A stretch of DNA of 64,000 bases from Cognatiluteimonas profundi. GTDB lineage: Bacteria; Pseudomonadota; Gammaproteobacteria; Xanthomonadales; Xanthomonadaceae. The notes beneath the pieces are model-generated. The model was not told where the DNA came from, searched no databases, and saw nothing but the letters and a program-made list of their open reading frames with translations. The DNA lies in the NCBI RefSeq assembly GCF_009792795.1, contig NZ_VKHQ01000002.1:124001-188000 (forward strand), read 5' to 3'. The translations under genes were made by a program, and so were the position numbers. Shown piece by piece: positions 54,774 to 63,436 of this stretch (its first letter is position 1; the number at the start of each line of letters is the position of its first letter).

Positions 54774-57269
54774 ATGAGCGTGTTACTGCCTTTCCTTGCC
54801 GTGTTGTTCGCCGGCGCATTCGCCGCTTACCACCGCTATCGGCTCACCACCTGGGTGGCGATCGTCGCCGTCCTGCTGCTTGCCTGCTGGCTGGGCGGCG
54901 CAAGCCATGTCGCCACCGGCATCGCGGCGCTGCTGGTGCTGCTGGTCGCCGTTCCGCTGCTGGTTCCCGGATTCCGCAAGCAGCGCATCACCGCGCCTTT
55001 ACTCACCTTCTACACAAGGATCCTGCCGCCGCTGTCGGACACCGAACGCACGGCGATCGAGGCCGGAACGGTCGGTTTCGAGGGCCAGCTGTTTTCGGGC
55101 AGGCCCGACTGGAACCAGCTGCTGTCGCAGCCCGCGCCCGTGCTCACCGCCGCCGAGCAGGCCTTCCTCGACGGGCCGTGCGAAACGCTGTGCCGGATGA
55201 GCGACGACTGGGACATCAGCCACGTGCGCGCCGACCTGCCGCCCGAGATCTGGGACTACCTGAAGCACAACAAGTTCTTCGGGCTGAACATCCCCGCGCA
55301 GTACGGCGGCCTGGGTTTCAGCGCACTGATGAACCACAAGGTCATCCAGAAGCTGTCGTCGATCTCGTCCACCGTCAGCACGACGGTCGGCGTGCCCAAT
55401 TCTCTGGGGCCGGCCGAACTGCTGATGCATTACGGCACCGATGAGCAGAAGCAGTACTACCTGCCGCGCTTGGCGGACGGACGCGAGGTGCCGTGCTTCG
55501 CCCTGACCGGCCCCTTCGCCGGTTCCGACGCGACCTCGATCCCGGACTACGGCATCGTCGCGATGGGCGAATGGAACGGCGCGCAGGTGCTCGGCATCCG
55601 GCTGACGATGGACAAGCGCTACATCACGCTCGCCCCGGTCGCGACGCTGATCGGTGTCGCCTTCCGCATGTACGACCCCGACGGCCTGCTTGGCGACAAG
55701 AAGGACATCGGCATCTCGCTGGCACTGGTGCCGCGCGAGACGCCTGGACTGGACATCGGCCGTCGGCATTTCCCGCTCAACAATCCCTTCCAGAACGGTC
55801 CGATCCGCGGCGATGGCGTGTTCGTGCCGCTGTCGCAGCTGATCGGTGGCGAGGACTACGCCGGCCGCGGCTGGCAGATGCTGATGGAGTGCCTGTCGAT
55901 CGGGCGGTCGATCACCCTGCCCTCCATCGCCAGCGGCGGCGCCAAGATGAGCGCCTGCGTGACCGGTGCCTATGCGCGCATCCGAAAGCAGTTCGGTTTG
56001 TCGGTGGGGCGCTTCGAGGGCGTGGAGGAAGGCCTCGCGCGCATTGCCGGCAAGGCCTATGCGATCAGCGCGTTGGCCCAGGCCACGGCCGCCGCCGTCT
56101 CGCGCGGTGAAAACCCGGCGGTCCCGTCGACCATCGCCAAGTACCACTGCACCGAGATGGGTCGGGAAGTCATCCGCGATGCCATGGATATCCATGGCGG
56201 CAAGGGCATCATCCTCGGCCCGCGCAATTACCTGGGTCGCGCGTGGCAGGCGCTGCCGATCAGCATCACGGTCGAAGGCGCGAACATCATGACGCGCAGC
56301 CTGATGATCTTCGGCCAGGGCGCGATCCTCTGCCATCCCTGGGTGATGAAGGAGATGAAGGCGGCCGCACTGACCGACCCGCGGGAGCGCATCGATGCGT
56401 TCGACAGCAGCCTGTTCGGCCACATCGGCTCGGCCATCTCCAATGCCGTGCGCGCTTTCTGGTTCGGCCTGACCTCCTCGCGGTTCGGCCGCGCCCCGGG
56501 CGACGATTACACCCGCCGCTTCTATCGCAAGCTCAACCGTTACTCGGCGGTGCTGGCGGTGATGGCCGATACCTCCATGCTGCTGCTGGGCGGCAAGCTG
56601 AAGTTCAAGGAGTCGCTCTCCGGCCGCCTGGGCGACGTGCTCAGCAACCTCTACATCGCCAGCGCCATGCTCAAGCGTTACGAGGACGAAGGTCGCCCGG
56701 TCGGGGACCAGCCATTGCTCGCGTGGGCCTTCCACGATGCCGTACACAAGATGGAACTGTCCCTGTCGGGTGCCTTGCGGAATTTCCCCATTCGTCCGGT
56801 CGGCTGGTTGCTGTGGCTGCTGGTGTTCCCACTGGGGCGTCGCGCGACGCCGCCCAGCGATCGCCTGGGCCATCGCGCGGCGTCGTTGCTGATGGCGCCG
56901 TGCGACGCCCGGTCACGACTCGCGCAAGGTGTGTTCCTCACGCCCTGCGACAACAATCCGGCTGGTCGCATCGACAGTTACCTGCCCAAGGTCATCCTTG
57001 CCGAGCCCGTGGAGCGCAAGTTCCTCAAGGCACTCAAGAACAGCGACATCGAGGCGCTGGACTTCCCCGCGCAACTGGACGAAGGCGTTCGCGAAGGCTG
57101 GATCACCGCGGCCGAACGCGCGCAACTGGAGGAGTTGCGGACGATGACGCTGGACGCGATCACCGTCGACGATTTCGAACCATGGGAATTGCGGGCGGCG
57201 TCCTACTACGTTGATTTTTCCGACGACGCCAAAGCGCAGTCCGACAGCAGCAATCGTGCTGCGGCCTGA
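54774..57269 (+). CDS. fadE: Acyl-CoA dehydrogenase (FadE type)
   Basis: 831-residue membrane-associated acyl-CoA dehydrogenase catalysing the first step of fatty-acid beta-oxidation; E. coli FadE is of similar length. Two N-terminal hydrophobic segments (residues 3-20 and 26-65) precede the flavoprotein core, with FALTGPFAGSD near 242, the mid-domain, and GGKGIILGPRNYLGRAW near 470; a C-terminal DUF1974-like region completes it. A GGAG ribosome site precedes the ATG. The divergent TetR gene and the operator over its promoter suggest control by fatty-acid availability. Confidence 0.94.
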   Translation: MSVLLPFLAVLFAGAFAAYHRYRLTTWVAIVAVLLLACWLGGASHVATGIAALLVLLVAVPLLVPGFRKQRITAPLLTFYTRILPPLSDTERTAIEAGTVGFEGQLFSGRPDWNQLLSQPAPVLTAAEQAFLDGPCETLCRMSDDWDISHVRADLPPEIWDYLKHNKFFGLNIPAQYGGLGFSALMNHKVIQKLSSISSTVSTTVGVPNSLGPAELLMHYGTDEQKQYYLPRLADGREVPCFALTGPFAGSDATSIPDYGIVAMGEWNGAQVLGIRLTMDKRYITLAPVATLIGVAFRMYDPDGLLGDKKDIGISLALVPRETPGLDIGRRHFPLNNPFQNGPIRGDGVFVPLSQLIGGEDYAGRGWQMLMECLSIGRSITLPSIASGGAKMSACVTGAYARIRKQFGLSVGRFEGVEEGLARIAGKAYAISALAQATAAAVSRGENPAVPSTIAKYHCTEMGREVIRDAMDIHGGKGIILGPRNYLGRAWQALPISITVEGANIMTRSLMIFGQGAILCHPWVMKEMKAAALTDPRERIDAFDSSLFGHIGSAISNAVRAFWFGLTSSRFGRAPGDDYTRRFYRKLNRYSAVLAVMADTSMLLLGGKLKFKESLSGRLGDVLSNLYIASAMLKRYEDEGRPVGDQPLLAWAFHDAVHKMELSLSGALRNFPIRPVGWLLWLLVFPLGRRATPPSDRLGHRAASLLMAPCDARSRLAQGVFLTPCDNNPAGRIDSYLPKVILAEPVERKFLKALKNSDIEALDFPAQLDEGVREGWITAAERAQLEELRTMTLDAITVDDFEPWELRAASYYVDFSDDAKAQSDSSNRAAA

Positions 57270-57307
57270 TCCGGGCAGGACCGGCCGCGGCTGAAGTCGC
57301 TGTCGCG

Positions 57308-57334
57308 CGCATGGCGGCATTGCGCCGCCATGCG
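57308..57334. terminator. Perfect 11-bp hairpin between convergent fadE and DUF4097 genes
   Basis: CGCATGGCGGC (57308-57318) pairs exactly with GCCGCCATGCG (57324-57334) around a five-base loop, in the 79-base gap between convergent stops. No T-run follows on either strand, so it may stop transcription with Rho or protect 3' ends rather than be a classical terminator. Confidence 0.4.
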
Positions 57335-57348
57335 AACCCGTCGGAACC

Positions 57349-58266
57349 TCATTCCAGCGTCAGCTCCGCATCGCCGGAAAAGGTCTCCATCCGGACATCG
57401 CCCGAGCCGTTGCCGTAACGCTGGTCAAAGCTCGAGCCAGGACCGAACTCTTCCTTCTTCACGTCCGCTCCGGGCGCCTTCAGCGAGCCGCTGAAGCTCT
57501 CGCCGCTGACGCGCGCGGACAGCGCCCGCGGCATGTGCAGGCGGATGTCGCCGCTGACTGTCTCGGCCTTGATGTGGCCGCCTTCCGCCACTGCGACATG
57601 CGCGTCGACCGCGCCCGACACCGTCCCGGCCTGCAGCCGTTGCAGGCGCTCGCCGGTCGTATCGATCGACAGCTTTCCCGAAACGGTCTCCGCATGCACC
57701 TGGCCGTTGAGGCGCCCGCGCAACTGGATCGCGCCACTGACGGATTCCACCTTGACGTCGTCGCTGTTGATGGTCACCCGCTGGCTGCCGCTGACGCTAT
57801 TGATGTCCGCATGCTGCGGCGCGGCGGCCGCGACGATATCGCCGCTCACCGTATCGATGCCCAGGTCACCCGGCGCCACGCCATCGACATCGACGTCCGC
57901 CGATACCGACTGGATATCCAGCGATGCACGCAGCGGTACCTGCAGCTGCAGGTCGGTCGGCCCGCTGCGGTCGCCGCGCCACGCGCCGAGCTGCTTGGGA
58001 TATTGCACGCGCACGACAAGGTGGTCGCCACTCCCCTCGACGACGAGCTTCTCCACACCGGTGCCGAGCGAACCGGTCACGTGGACCTCGTTGCGGTCCC
58101 ATGCACGGACCTTGATGTGGCCTTTGAGATTGTCGATCTCGATGCGGCCGCGCGCGTCCAGCGGCCGCGTCTGGTCGATTGGCGTCGCCGCCCACGCGCT
58201 GGCGCTGCCGAGGCAGGCGAACAGGGCGAAGGCAAGAACGCGTGGATGCAGGGTCGTGCGTGTCAT
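57349..58266 (-). CDS. DUF4097 secreted beta-helix protein
   Basis: 305-residue exported protein: signal peptide to about residue 27, then a DUF4097/adhesin-like repeat region. The triplet VSG, VSA or FSG recurs nine times (near residues 121, 140, 158, 176, 195, 216, 238, 258 and 296), about every 18-22 residues, as expected for turns of a right-handed beta-helix. It follows the anti-sigma gene by 26 bases on the same strand, so it may be a target or partner of the ECF sigma system. Function unknown. Confidence 0.8.
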   Translation of the reverse strand: MTRTTLHPRVLAFALFACLGSASAWAATPIDQTRPLDARGRIEIDNLKGHIKVRAWDRNEVHVTGSLGTGVEKLVVEGSGDHLVVRVQYPKQLGAWRGDRSGPTDLQLQVPLRASLDIQSVSADVDVDGVAPGDLGIDTVSGDIVAAAAPQHADINSVSGSQRVTINSDDVKVESVSGAIQLRGRLNGQVHAETVSGKLSIDTTGERLQRLQAGTVSGAVDAHVAVAEGGHIKAETVSGDIRLHMPRALSARVSGESFSGSLKAPGADVKKEEFGPGSSFDQRYGNGSGDVRMETFSGDAELTLE

Positions 58267-58292
58267 GGCGGGCTCCAGGAACATCGAGGTTG

Positions 58293-58790
58293 TCAGCTCA
58301 TCGCGGCGCGCTGCGTCAGCGCCAGCCGCAATGCGTAGGTGTGTTGCAGTCGATCGAGCAGGAAGCGGGCATCCGGATCGCGAACCAACGCGGCCTGGAT
58401 CTGCGCGGCACTGCGATCAAGATCGCGCAGCGCCTGGGTGTCGGCGACATCGCCCTGGGCGCTGGCGGTGATCACCTGCAGCGCGCCGCGGTATTCGCGT
58501 GTCATGCCTTGGGCCTCGCGTGCGATCAGCTTGTCGCTGCCGCCACGCGGAGACGTGGCGTTGTGCTGCCAGGCCAGGAACACCGCCAGCACCACGGCTG
58601 CCGCCATCGCCCAAGGTGTCGCAGTGCGCCAACGGTTGCGCCCGAAGTGCATGGCGGGTGGTGTCTGCGCGATCCTGGCGGCGATCCCCGGCCACAGGTC
58701 GTGTTCGGGGGGCAGGTCGGTTCGCAGCGCGCGCAAGCGGACGCGCAGCGGATCGTCCATCCATCCGGTCGTGTCGCCGGTGTCAGTCAT
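58293..58790 (-). CDS. Putative membrane anti-sigma factor
   Basis: 165-residue single-pass protein: a cytoplasmic N-terminal part (1-57), one membrane helix (58-74) and a helical periplasmic part with heptad-like leucines. There is no zinc HxxxCxxC motif. It overlaps the ECF sigma gene by 8 bases, the classic position for an anti-sigma factor. Assignment rests on position and topology rather than on clear sequence similarity. Confidence 0.65.
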   Translation of the reverse strand: MTDTGDTTGWMDDPLRVRLRALRTDLPPEHDLWPGIAARIAQTPPAMHFGRNRWRTATPWAMAAAVVLAVFLAWQHNATSPRGGSDKLIAREAQGMTREYRGALQVITASAQGDVADTQALRDLDRSAAQIQAALVRDPDARFLLDRLQHTYALRLALTQRAAMS

Positions 58791-59376
58791 GGGTACCTCC
58801 GAGTCGTGTGCGCAGCAGGCCGCGGGCCCGGTGCAACTGGGCCTTGGAGCTGCCGACTGCCATGCCAAGTGCGTCCGCGATTTCCTCGTGCTTCCAGCCT
58901 TCCACGTCGAACAGCACCAGCACGGCGCGTGCGCGGGGCGGAAGGCTGGCGACAGCGCGTTCCAGGTCCAGCGTCAGTGCCGTCGCATGGCCAGCCGAAT
59001 CCGGGGTGCCGATGTCCTCCAGCGCGGCATCGCCATCCGTGCTCGGCCGGCTGCGGCGCGCGCGCAGCTCCATCAGCGCCGTGTTGGCGGCCAGCCGGTA
59101 CAGCCAGGTCCCGAAGGCGCTTTCGAATCGATAGCCCGGCAGTGCCTGCCAGGCGCGCACGAAGGTTTCCTGGGTCAGGTCCTCGGCGCGGGCGCCGTGG
59201 TAGCCGACCAGGCGCGTGATCACGCCATGCACGCGTGCGGCGTGGCGACGGTACAGCGCCTCGAATGCCTTGACGTCGCCATCCACCGCCGATCGCACCA
59301 ATGCGCGGTCGATGTCGACCGGCTGGGCGGTTTGCGGCGGGCCGGACAGGCAGTCGGTCATGGTGGCGGCGAGCAT
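58783..59376 (-). CDS. ECF-type RNA polymerase sigma factor
   Basis: 197-residue extracytoplasmic-function sigma factor. Region 2 contains DLTQETFVRAWQ and FGTWLYRLAANTALMELR (about 68-110), and region 4 contains LPPRARAVLVLFDVEGWKHEEIADAL (about 142-167, quoted in part only to show the HEEIA turn). The start may be 59376 or the ATG at 59361. It is the first gene of a sigma/anti-sigma/DUF4097 unit, which may be autoregulated. Confidence 0.9.
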   Translation of the reverse strand: MLAATMTDCLSGPPQTAQPVDIDRALVRSAVDGDVKAFEALYRRHAARVHGVITRLVGYHGARAEDLTQETFVRAWQALPGYRFESAFGTWLYRLAANTALMELRARRSRPSTDGDAALEDIGTPDSAGHATALTLDLERAVASLPPRARAVLVLFDVEGWKHEEIADALGMAVGSSKAQLHRARGLLRTRLGGTHD

Positions 59377-59419
59377 ACCCAGTCCGATGCGCCGCGGACC
59401 CTGGTGGTTTAAGGCCGGG

Positions 59420-60310
59420 CTACTGCGGCCTCGCCGCGCTGCGCAGGGTCAGGCGTGAGATCTCCGGCGGCACCCGGAACCGGAACGGGAGGATGCTGGT
59501 GCCGATGCCCGGGGTCACGAACAACAGCCGGCCGTGGTCGATGATGGGGCCGGCGATGAAATGTCCGAAGCGGACCGACGGCTGTCCGGGCAGCAGGTTC
59601 ACCTGGCCGCCATGCGTGTGTCCGGCGATCACCAGCGACGCGCGTCCCGGCATCTTCGTGAACAGGTCGGGGTTGTGGGTGATCGCGATCACCGGCATGT
59701 CGTCGTTGACCGCGGAAAACGCGCGCCGGATATCGGGATGGCCTTCCCAGAGATCACCGACCCCGACGAGCCACAGCCGGCATTGCCCCAGGGAGATTTC
59801 AGCGCCCCGGTTCTCCAGCACGGTGATGCCGTCCGACTCCAGCGCCCGGCGCACGCGCGCGCCGTTCTTCCACCAGTCGTGGTTGCCCAGCACCGCATAC
59901 ACCCGCTTCTTCGCCAGCAGCGGCTTGAGGTGCGCCGCCACCACTTCCGGGTTGACGTACTTGCCCAGCAGCACCTTCAGGATGACGTAGTCGCCCGCCA
60001 TGATGACGACGTCGCTGTCGCTCGAACCCAGCTCCGACACGACGCGGTCGAGCTTGTCGACCCCATTGCGCGGAGAACCCGTGTGCAGGTCAGCGACGAC
60101 GTCAACGCGCAGGCCGTCGCATTGCGGCGTCCAGTGCGGCAGCGCGATGGTGTAGTCGCGCTCGACCAGGCGGCCTGGCTCCCAGACGAATCCCCATGCC
60201 AGGAAGACGAAAACGAATACCGCGACCGCCCATGCCGCGCGCTGCAGCAGGCGCCGCGCACGGCGGTCGGCATGTGCGGTGTCCAGCGGCCTTGGCTTGC
60301 GGCGAAACAT
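59420..60310 (-). CDS. Membrane-anchored metallophosphoesterase
   Basis: 296-residue protein with an N-terminal membrane helix (about 25-43) and a calcineurin-like phosphoesterase domain. Metal-binding motifs appear in order: DVVADLHTG, MAGDYV, LGNHDWW, and AGHTHGGQV. It resembles YkuE/YaeI-type enzymes, some of which act on lipid A precursors or other phosphoesters, but the substrate is unknown. The ATG at 60310 is preferred to a TTG at 60316. It follows the amidohydrolase gene by 10 bases on the same strand. Confidence 0.88.
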   Translation of the reverse strand: MFRRKPRPLDTAHADRRARRLLQRAAWAVAVFVFVFLAWGFVWEPGRLVERDYTIALPHWTPQCDGLRVDVVADLHTGSPRNGVDKLDRVVSELGSSDSDVVIMAGDYVILKVLLGKYVNPEVVAAHLKPLLAKKRVYAVLGNHDWWKNGARVRRALESDGITVLENRGAEISLGQCRLWLVGVGDLWEGHPDIRRAFSAVNDDMPVIAITHNPDLFTKMPGRASLVIAGHTHGGQVNLLPGQPSVRFGHFIAGPIIDHGRLLFVTPGIGTSILPFRFRVPPEISRLTLRSAARPQ

Positions 60311-60320
60311 TGCCAACGCG

Positions 60321-61646
60321 TTATGGCGTCGCGCCGTGCACCACGCGTCCGCCCTTCATCACGAAGCCGACGTGCTCCAGCACGCTGACGTCGGCCAGTG
60401 GATCGCCGCTGACAGCGACCATGTCGGCGTAATAGCCGGGCTTGATCGCGCCGACCTTGTCCTTCCAGCCGAGAAGATCCGCGGCATCCACCGTCGCCGA
60501 GCGGATCGCCTGCAAGGGCGTCATGCCCCACTTGACCATCGTGGCGAACTGCTTCGCGTTCCAGCCGTGCGGATAGACGCCCGCGTCGGTGGCGAAGGCC
60601 ATCTTCTCGCCGGCGCGCACGGCCCTGCGGAAGTTCTCGCGCTGGGTGCGCCCGACCAGCCGCTCCTTGGCGAGCTGCTCCTCCGGCACGCCGAGCTTGC
60701 CGTATTCGGCGAGGATGTAATCGTCGTTGTAGACGTCGAAATCGAGCCACGTGCCGTGTTGCTTCGCAAGCTTCAGGCCTTCGTCGTCGATGAAGCTGCA
60801 ATGCTCGACCGAGTCGACACCGGCGCGGATCGCCATCTTGATCGCTTCGGCCCCATGCGCGTGCGCGGCGACCTTCTTGCCCCAGCGATGCGCCTCGTCG
60901 ACGATCGCATCCATCTCGGCCTGCGAGTACTGGGGCGCGCCAACCGATGTCTCGTTGCTGAGCACGCCGGCGCTTGCCATGAACTTGATGACGTCGGCGC
61001 CGCGCTTGACGTTTTCGCGGACGCGCTCGCGCACGCCCTCGACGCCGTTGGCGACGCCCGTCTCGCCGTGGAATTCGATGTTGGGCGCGAAGCCCGTGGT
61101 GTCGTCGGCGTGTCCGCCGGTCGATCCGAGCGCCACGGTCGCGGCGAGGATGCGCGGTCCTTCGATCTGCCCGCGGTTGATGGCGTTGCGCAGCGCGATG
61201 TCGACATAGTCGTCCGCACCGACGTTGCGCACCGTGGTGAATCCGGCGTCGAGCGTGCGCTTGGCGAGCGTCGGCGCGACCACTGCGTAGTCCATCGACC
61301 CCAGCGTGAGCGCGTCCTTGTAGTAGTTGCCGGTGCTGACCGTCGGGTCGGATGTCAGGTGCACGTGCACGTCGATCAGGCCGGGCAGCAGGGTGACATC
61401 GCCCAGCTCGATCACCTGCATGCCGGCCGGCGCGCTGCCGCCAGCGGTGACCGAAACGACCTTGTCGCCTTCGACCAGGACCAGCGGATCGGCGACGACG
61501 CGGCCGGTGTCGACATCCAGCAGGCGCGCCGCATGGACGGCGATGCGCGCCGGCGGCACCACCGAAGCGGAATTCTGCGCCTGGGCGTCGGCGGTCGAGG
61601 CAACCGCCAGTGTCAACAGCGTGGCGAACAGGGCAGCAAGGCGCAT
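60321..61646 (-). CDS. Exported amidohydrolase (imidazolonepropionase-like)
   Basis: 441-residue secreted metal-dependent hydrolase. Signal peptide to about residue 22, then an amidohydrolase TIM barrel with HVHL (metal-binding, near 92), FMASAG (Lys position is Met-Ala-Ser in this group) and HAHGAEAIK, HCSFID further on. Many relatives are annotated as Xaa-Pro dipeptidase or imidazolonepropionase-like hydrolases acting on peptide-like amides; the substrate is undetermined. It is divergent from the GMC oxidoreductase gene. Confidence 0.85.
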   Translation of the reverse strand: MRLAALFATLLTLAVASTADAQAQNSASVVPPARIAVHAARLLDVDTGRVVADPLVLVEGDKVVSVTAGGSAPAGMQVIELGDVTLLPGLIDVHVHLTSDPTVSTGNYYKDALTLGSMDYAVVAPTLAKRTLDAGFTTVRNVGADDYVDIALRNAINRGQIEGPRILAATVALGSTGGHADDTTGFAPNIEFHGETGVANGVEGVRERVRENVKRGADVIKFMASAGVLSNETSVGAPQYSQAEMDAIVDEAHRWGKKVAAHAHGAEAIKMAIRAGVDSVEHCSFIDDEGLKLAKQHGTWLDFDVYNDDYILAEYGKLGVPEEQLAKERLVGRTQRENFRRAVRAGEKMAFATDAGVYPHGWNAKQFATMVKWGMTPLQAIRSATVDAADLLGWKDKVGAIKPGYYADMVAVSGDPLADVSVLEHVGFVMKGGRVVHGATP

Positions 61647-61813
61647 GCGTGGAATCCCACCGGAAGGAGGCCGCATGATCGCATGGAGGCCCGAATGCGT
61701 CTGCGGACGGCGTCGCACGAAGGCATGGAAGCATCCGTCCATCCAACCGCCCCGCGACGACACCCGGAAGCCTGCGGCATAGTGGGGGCGATCGCCGCCC
61801 AGGACACGCCACC

Positions 61814-63436
61814 GTGTACGACTACATCATCATCGGGGCCGGCTCGGCCGGCTGCGTGCTCGCCAACCGCCTCACCCAGGACAGCTCGGTATCGGTGCTG
61901 TTGCTCGAGGCCGGACCCGCGGACTGGAACCCATTCATCCACATGCCCGCGGGCTTGTCCAAGCTCGCGGGCAACCGGCGGATCAACTGGAACTACAGCA
62001 CCGCCCCGGAGCCGGCGCTGGACAACCGCGCGCTGTGGTGGCCACGCGGGAAGGTGCTGGGCGGATCCAGCTCCATCAATGCCATGTGCTACATCCGGGG
62101 CGTGCCCGCTGACTACGACGCCTGGGCCGAAGATGGCGCCGAAGGCTGGGACTGGCACTCGGTCCTGCCCTACTTCCTGCGGGCCGAATGCAACTCGCGT
62201 GGCGGCGATTCGCTGCATGGCGACGCGGGTCCGCTATCCGTATCGGACCTGCGTCATGTGAATCCGCTGTCGCACGCATTCGTACAGGCGGGCCGACAGG
62301 CCGGTCATGCCGCCAACAACGACTTCAACGGGCCGAATCAGGATGGTTTCGGCCTGTACCAGGTCACGCAGCGCGACGGCGCCCGCTGCTCGGCCGCAGT
62401 CGCCTACCTGCACCCTGCGCGGCCGCGGCCCAACCTCACCGTGCAGACGGGCGCCCTGGTGTCGCGGATTACCTTCGATGCCTCGCCGCGACCGCGTGCC
62501 AACGGCGTCGTCTATTCGGTGCACGGCAAGGGATTCCACCAGCCCGCGGCGAGGGAAGTGCTGCTGTGCGGCGGCGCGGTGAATTCGCCGCAGCTGCTGA
62601 TGCTGTCCGGCATCGGACCGGGGGATGCACTGCGACGGCTTGGAATCCCCGTCGTCGCCGACGTACCGGGCGTCGGCGAGAACCTGCAGGACCACCTGGA
62701 CATCTGCACGCTGCAGCACTGCACGCAGCCGGTCACCTACGACCGCCTTGGCGACCTGCGCGTCGCCTTCGACTATTACCTGCGTGGACACCGGGGCGCC
62801 GGCACCAGCAACATCGCCGAGGCGGGTGCATTCGTGCGCTCGCGCTTCGCCCCGGACGATCGCGCGGACATCCAGTTCCACTTCATCCCGGCGATGCTCG
62901 ACGACCATGGTCGCCATCGGCTCAAGGGCGACGGTTACACGGTGCACGCGTGTTTCCTGCATCCGCGCAGCCGCGGCCGCATCACGCTGGCGAGCAACCG
63001 CGTCGCCGACAAGCCGCGCATCCAGGCCAACTACATGAGCGATGCCGATGGCTTCGACCTGAAGATGATGGTGGAGTGCGCCAGGATGTCGCTCGAATTG
63101 CTGGCGCAGCCCGCCTTCGATGCGTATCGCGGGGCGCCGATCTACCCGGCGGCGAACGAACTCAGCGACAGCGACCTGGTCGCCTTCGTCAGGGCCAAGG
63201 CGGAAACCGTCTACCACCCCGTGGGGACGTGCCGCATGGGCAGCGATGACCAGGCCGTCGTCGATCCCGCGCTGCGCGTGCACGGCGTCGCGGGCTTGCG
63301 CGTGGTGGACGCAGCGGCGATGCCGCGCCTGCCGACCGGCAACACCAATGCGCCGACCATCATGATCGCCGAGCGCGCGGCGGACCTGATTCGCGGCAGC
63401 ACCGTGCCAGCCCGGGACAATCCGGCGAAACGCTAG
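61814..63436 (+). CDS. GMC family FAD-dependent oxidoreductase
   Basis: 540-residue glucose-methanol-choline oxidoreductase, choline-dehydrogenase-like, starting at a GTG. The FAD-binding [16 protein letters not shown] opens the protein, [14 protein letters not shown] lies near 90, the GMC signature near 250-265 contains [16 protein letters not shown], and the catalytic His is in [10 protein letters not shown] near 470. It has no signal peptide. The alcohol substrate cannot be told. Its stop shares the bases CTAG with the stop of the convergent EAL gene. Confidence 0.92.
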   Translation: MYDYIIIGAGSAGCVLANRLTQDSSVSVLLLEAGPADWNPFIHMPAGLSKLAGNRRINWNYSTAPEPALDNRALWWPRGKVLGGSSSINAMCYIRGVPADYDAWAEDGAEGWDWHSVLPYFLRAECNSRGGDSLHGDAGPLSVSDLRHVNPLSHAFVQAGRQAGHAANNDFNGPNQDGFGLYQVTQRDGARCSAAVAYLHPARPRPNLTVQTGALVSRITFDASPRPRANGVVYSVHGKGFHQPAAREVLLCGGAVNSPQLLMLSGIGPGDALRRLGIPVVADVPGVGENLQDHLDICTLQHCTQPVTYDRLGDLRVAFDYYLRGHRGAGTSNIAEAGAFVRSRFAPDDRADIQFHFIPAMLDDHGRHRLKGDGYTVHACFLHPRSRGRITLASNRVADKPRIQANYMSDADGFDLKMMVECARMSLELLAQPAFDAYRGAPIYPAANELSDSDLVAFVRAKAETVYHPVGTCRMGSDDQAVVDPALRVHGVAGLRVVDAAAMPRLPTGNTNAPTIMIAERAADLIRGSTVPARDNPAKR

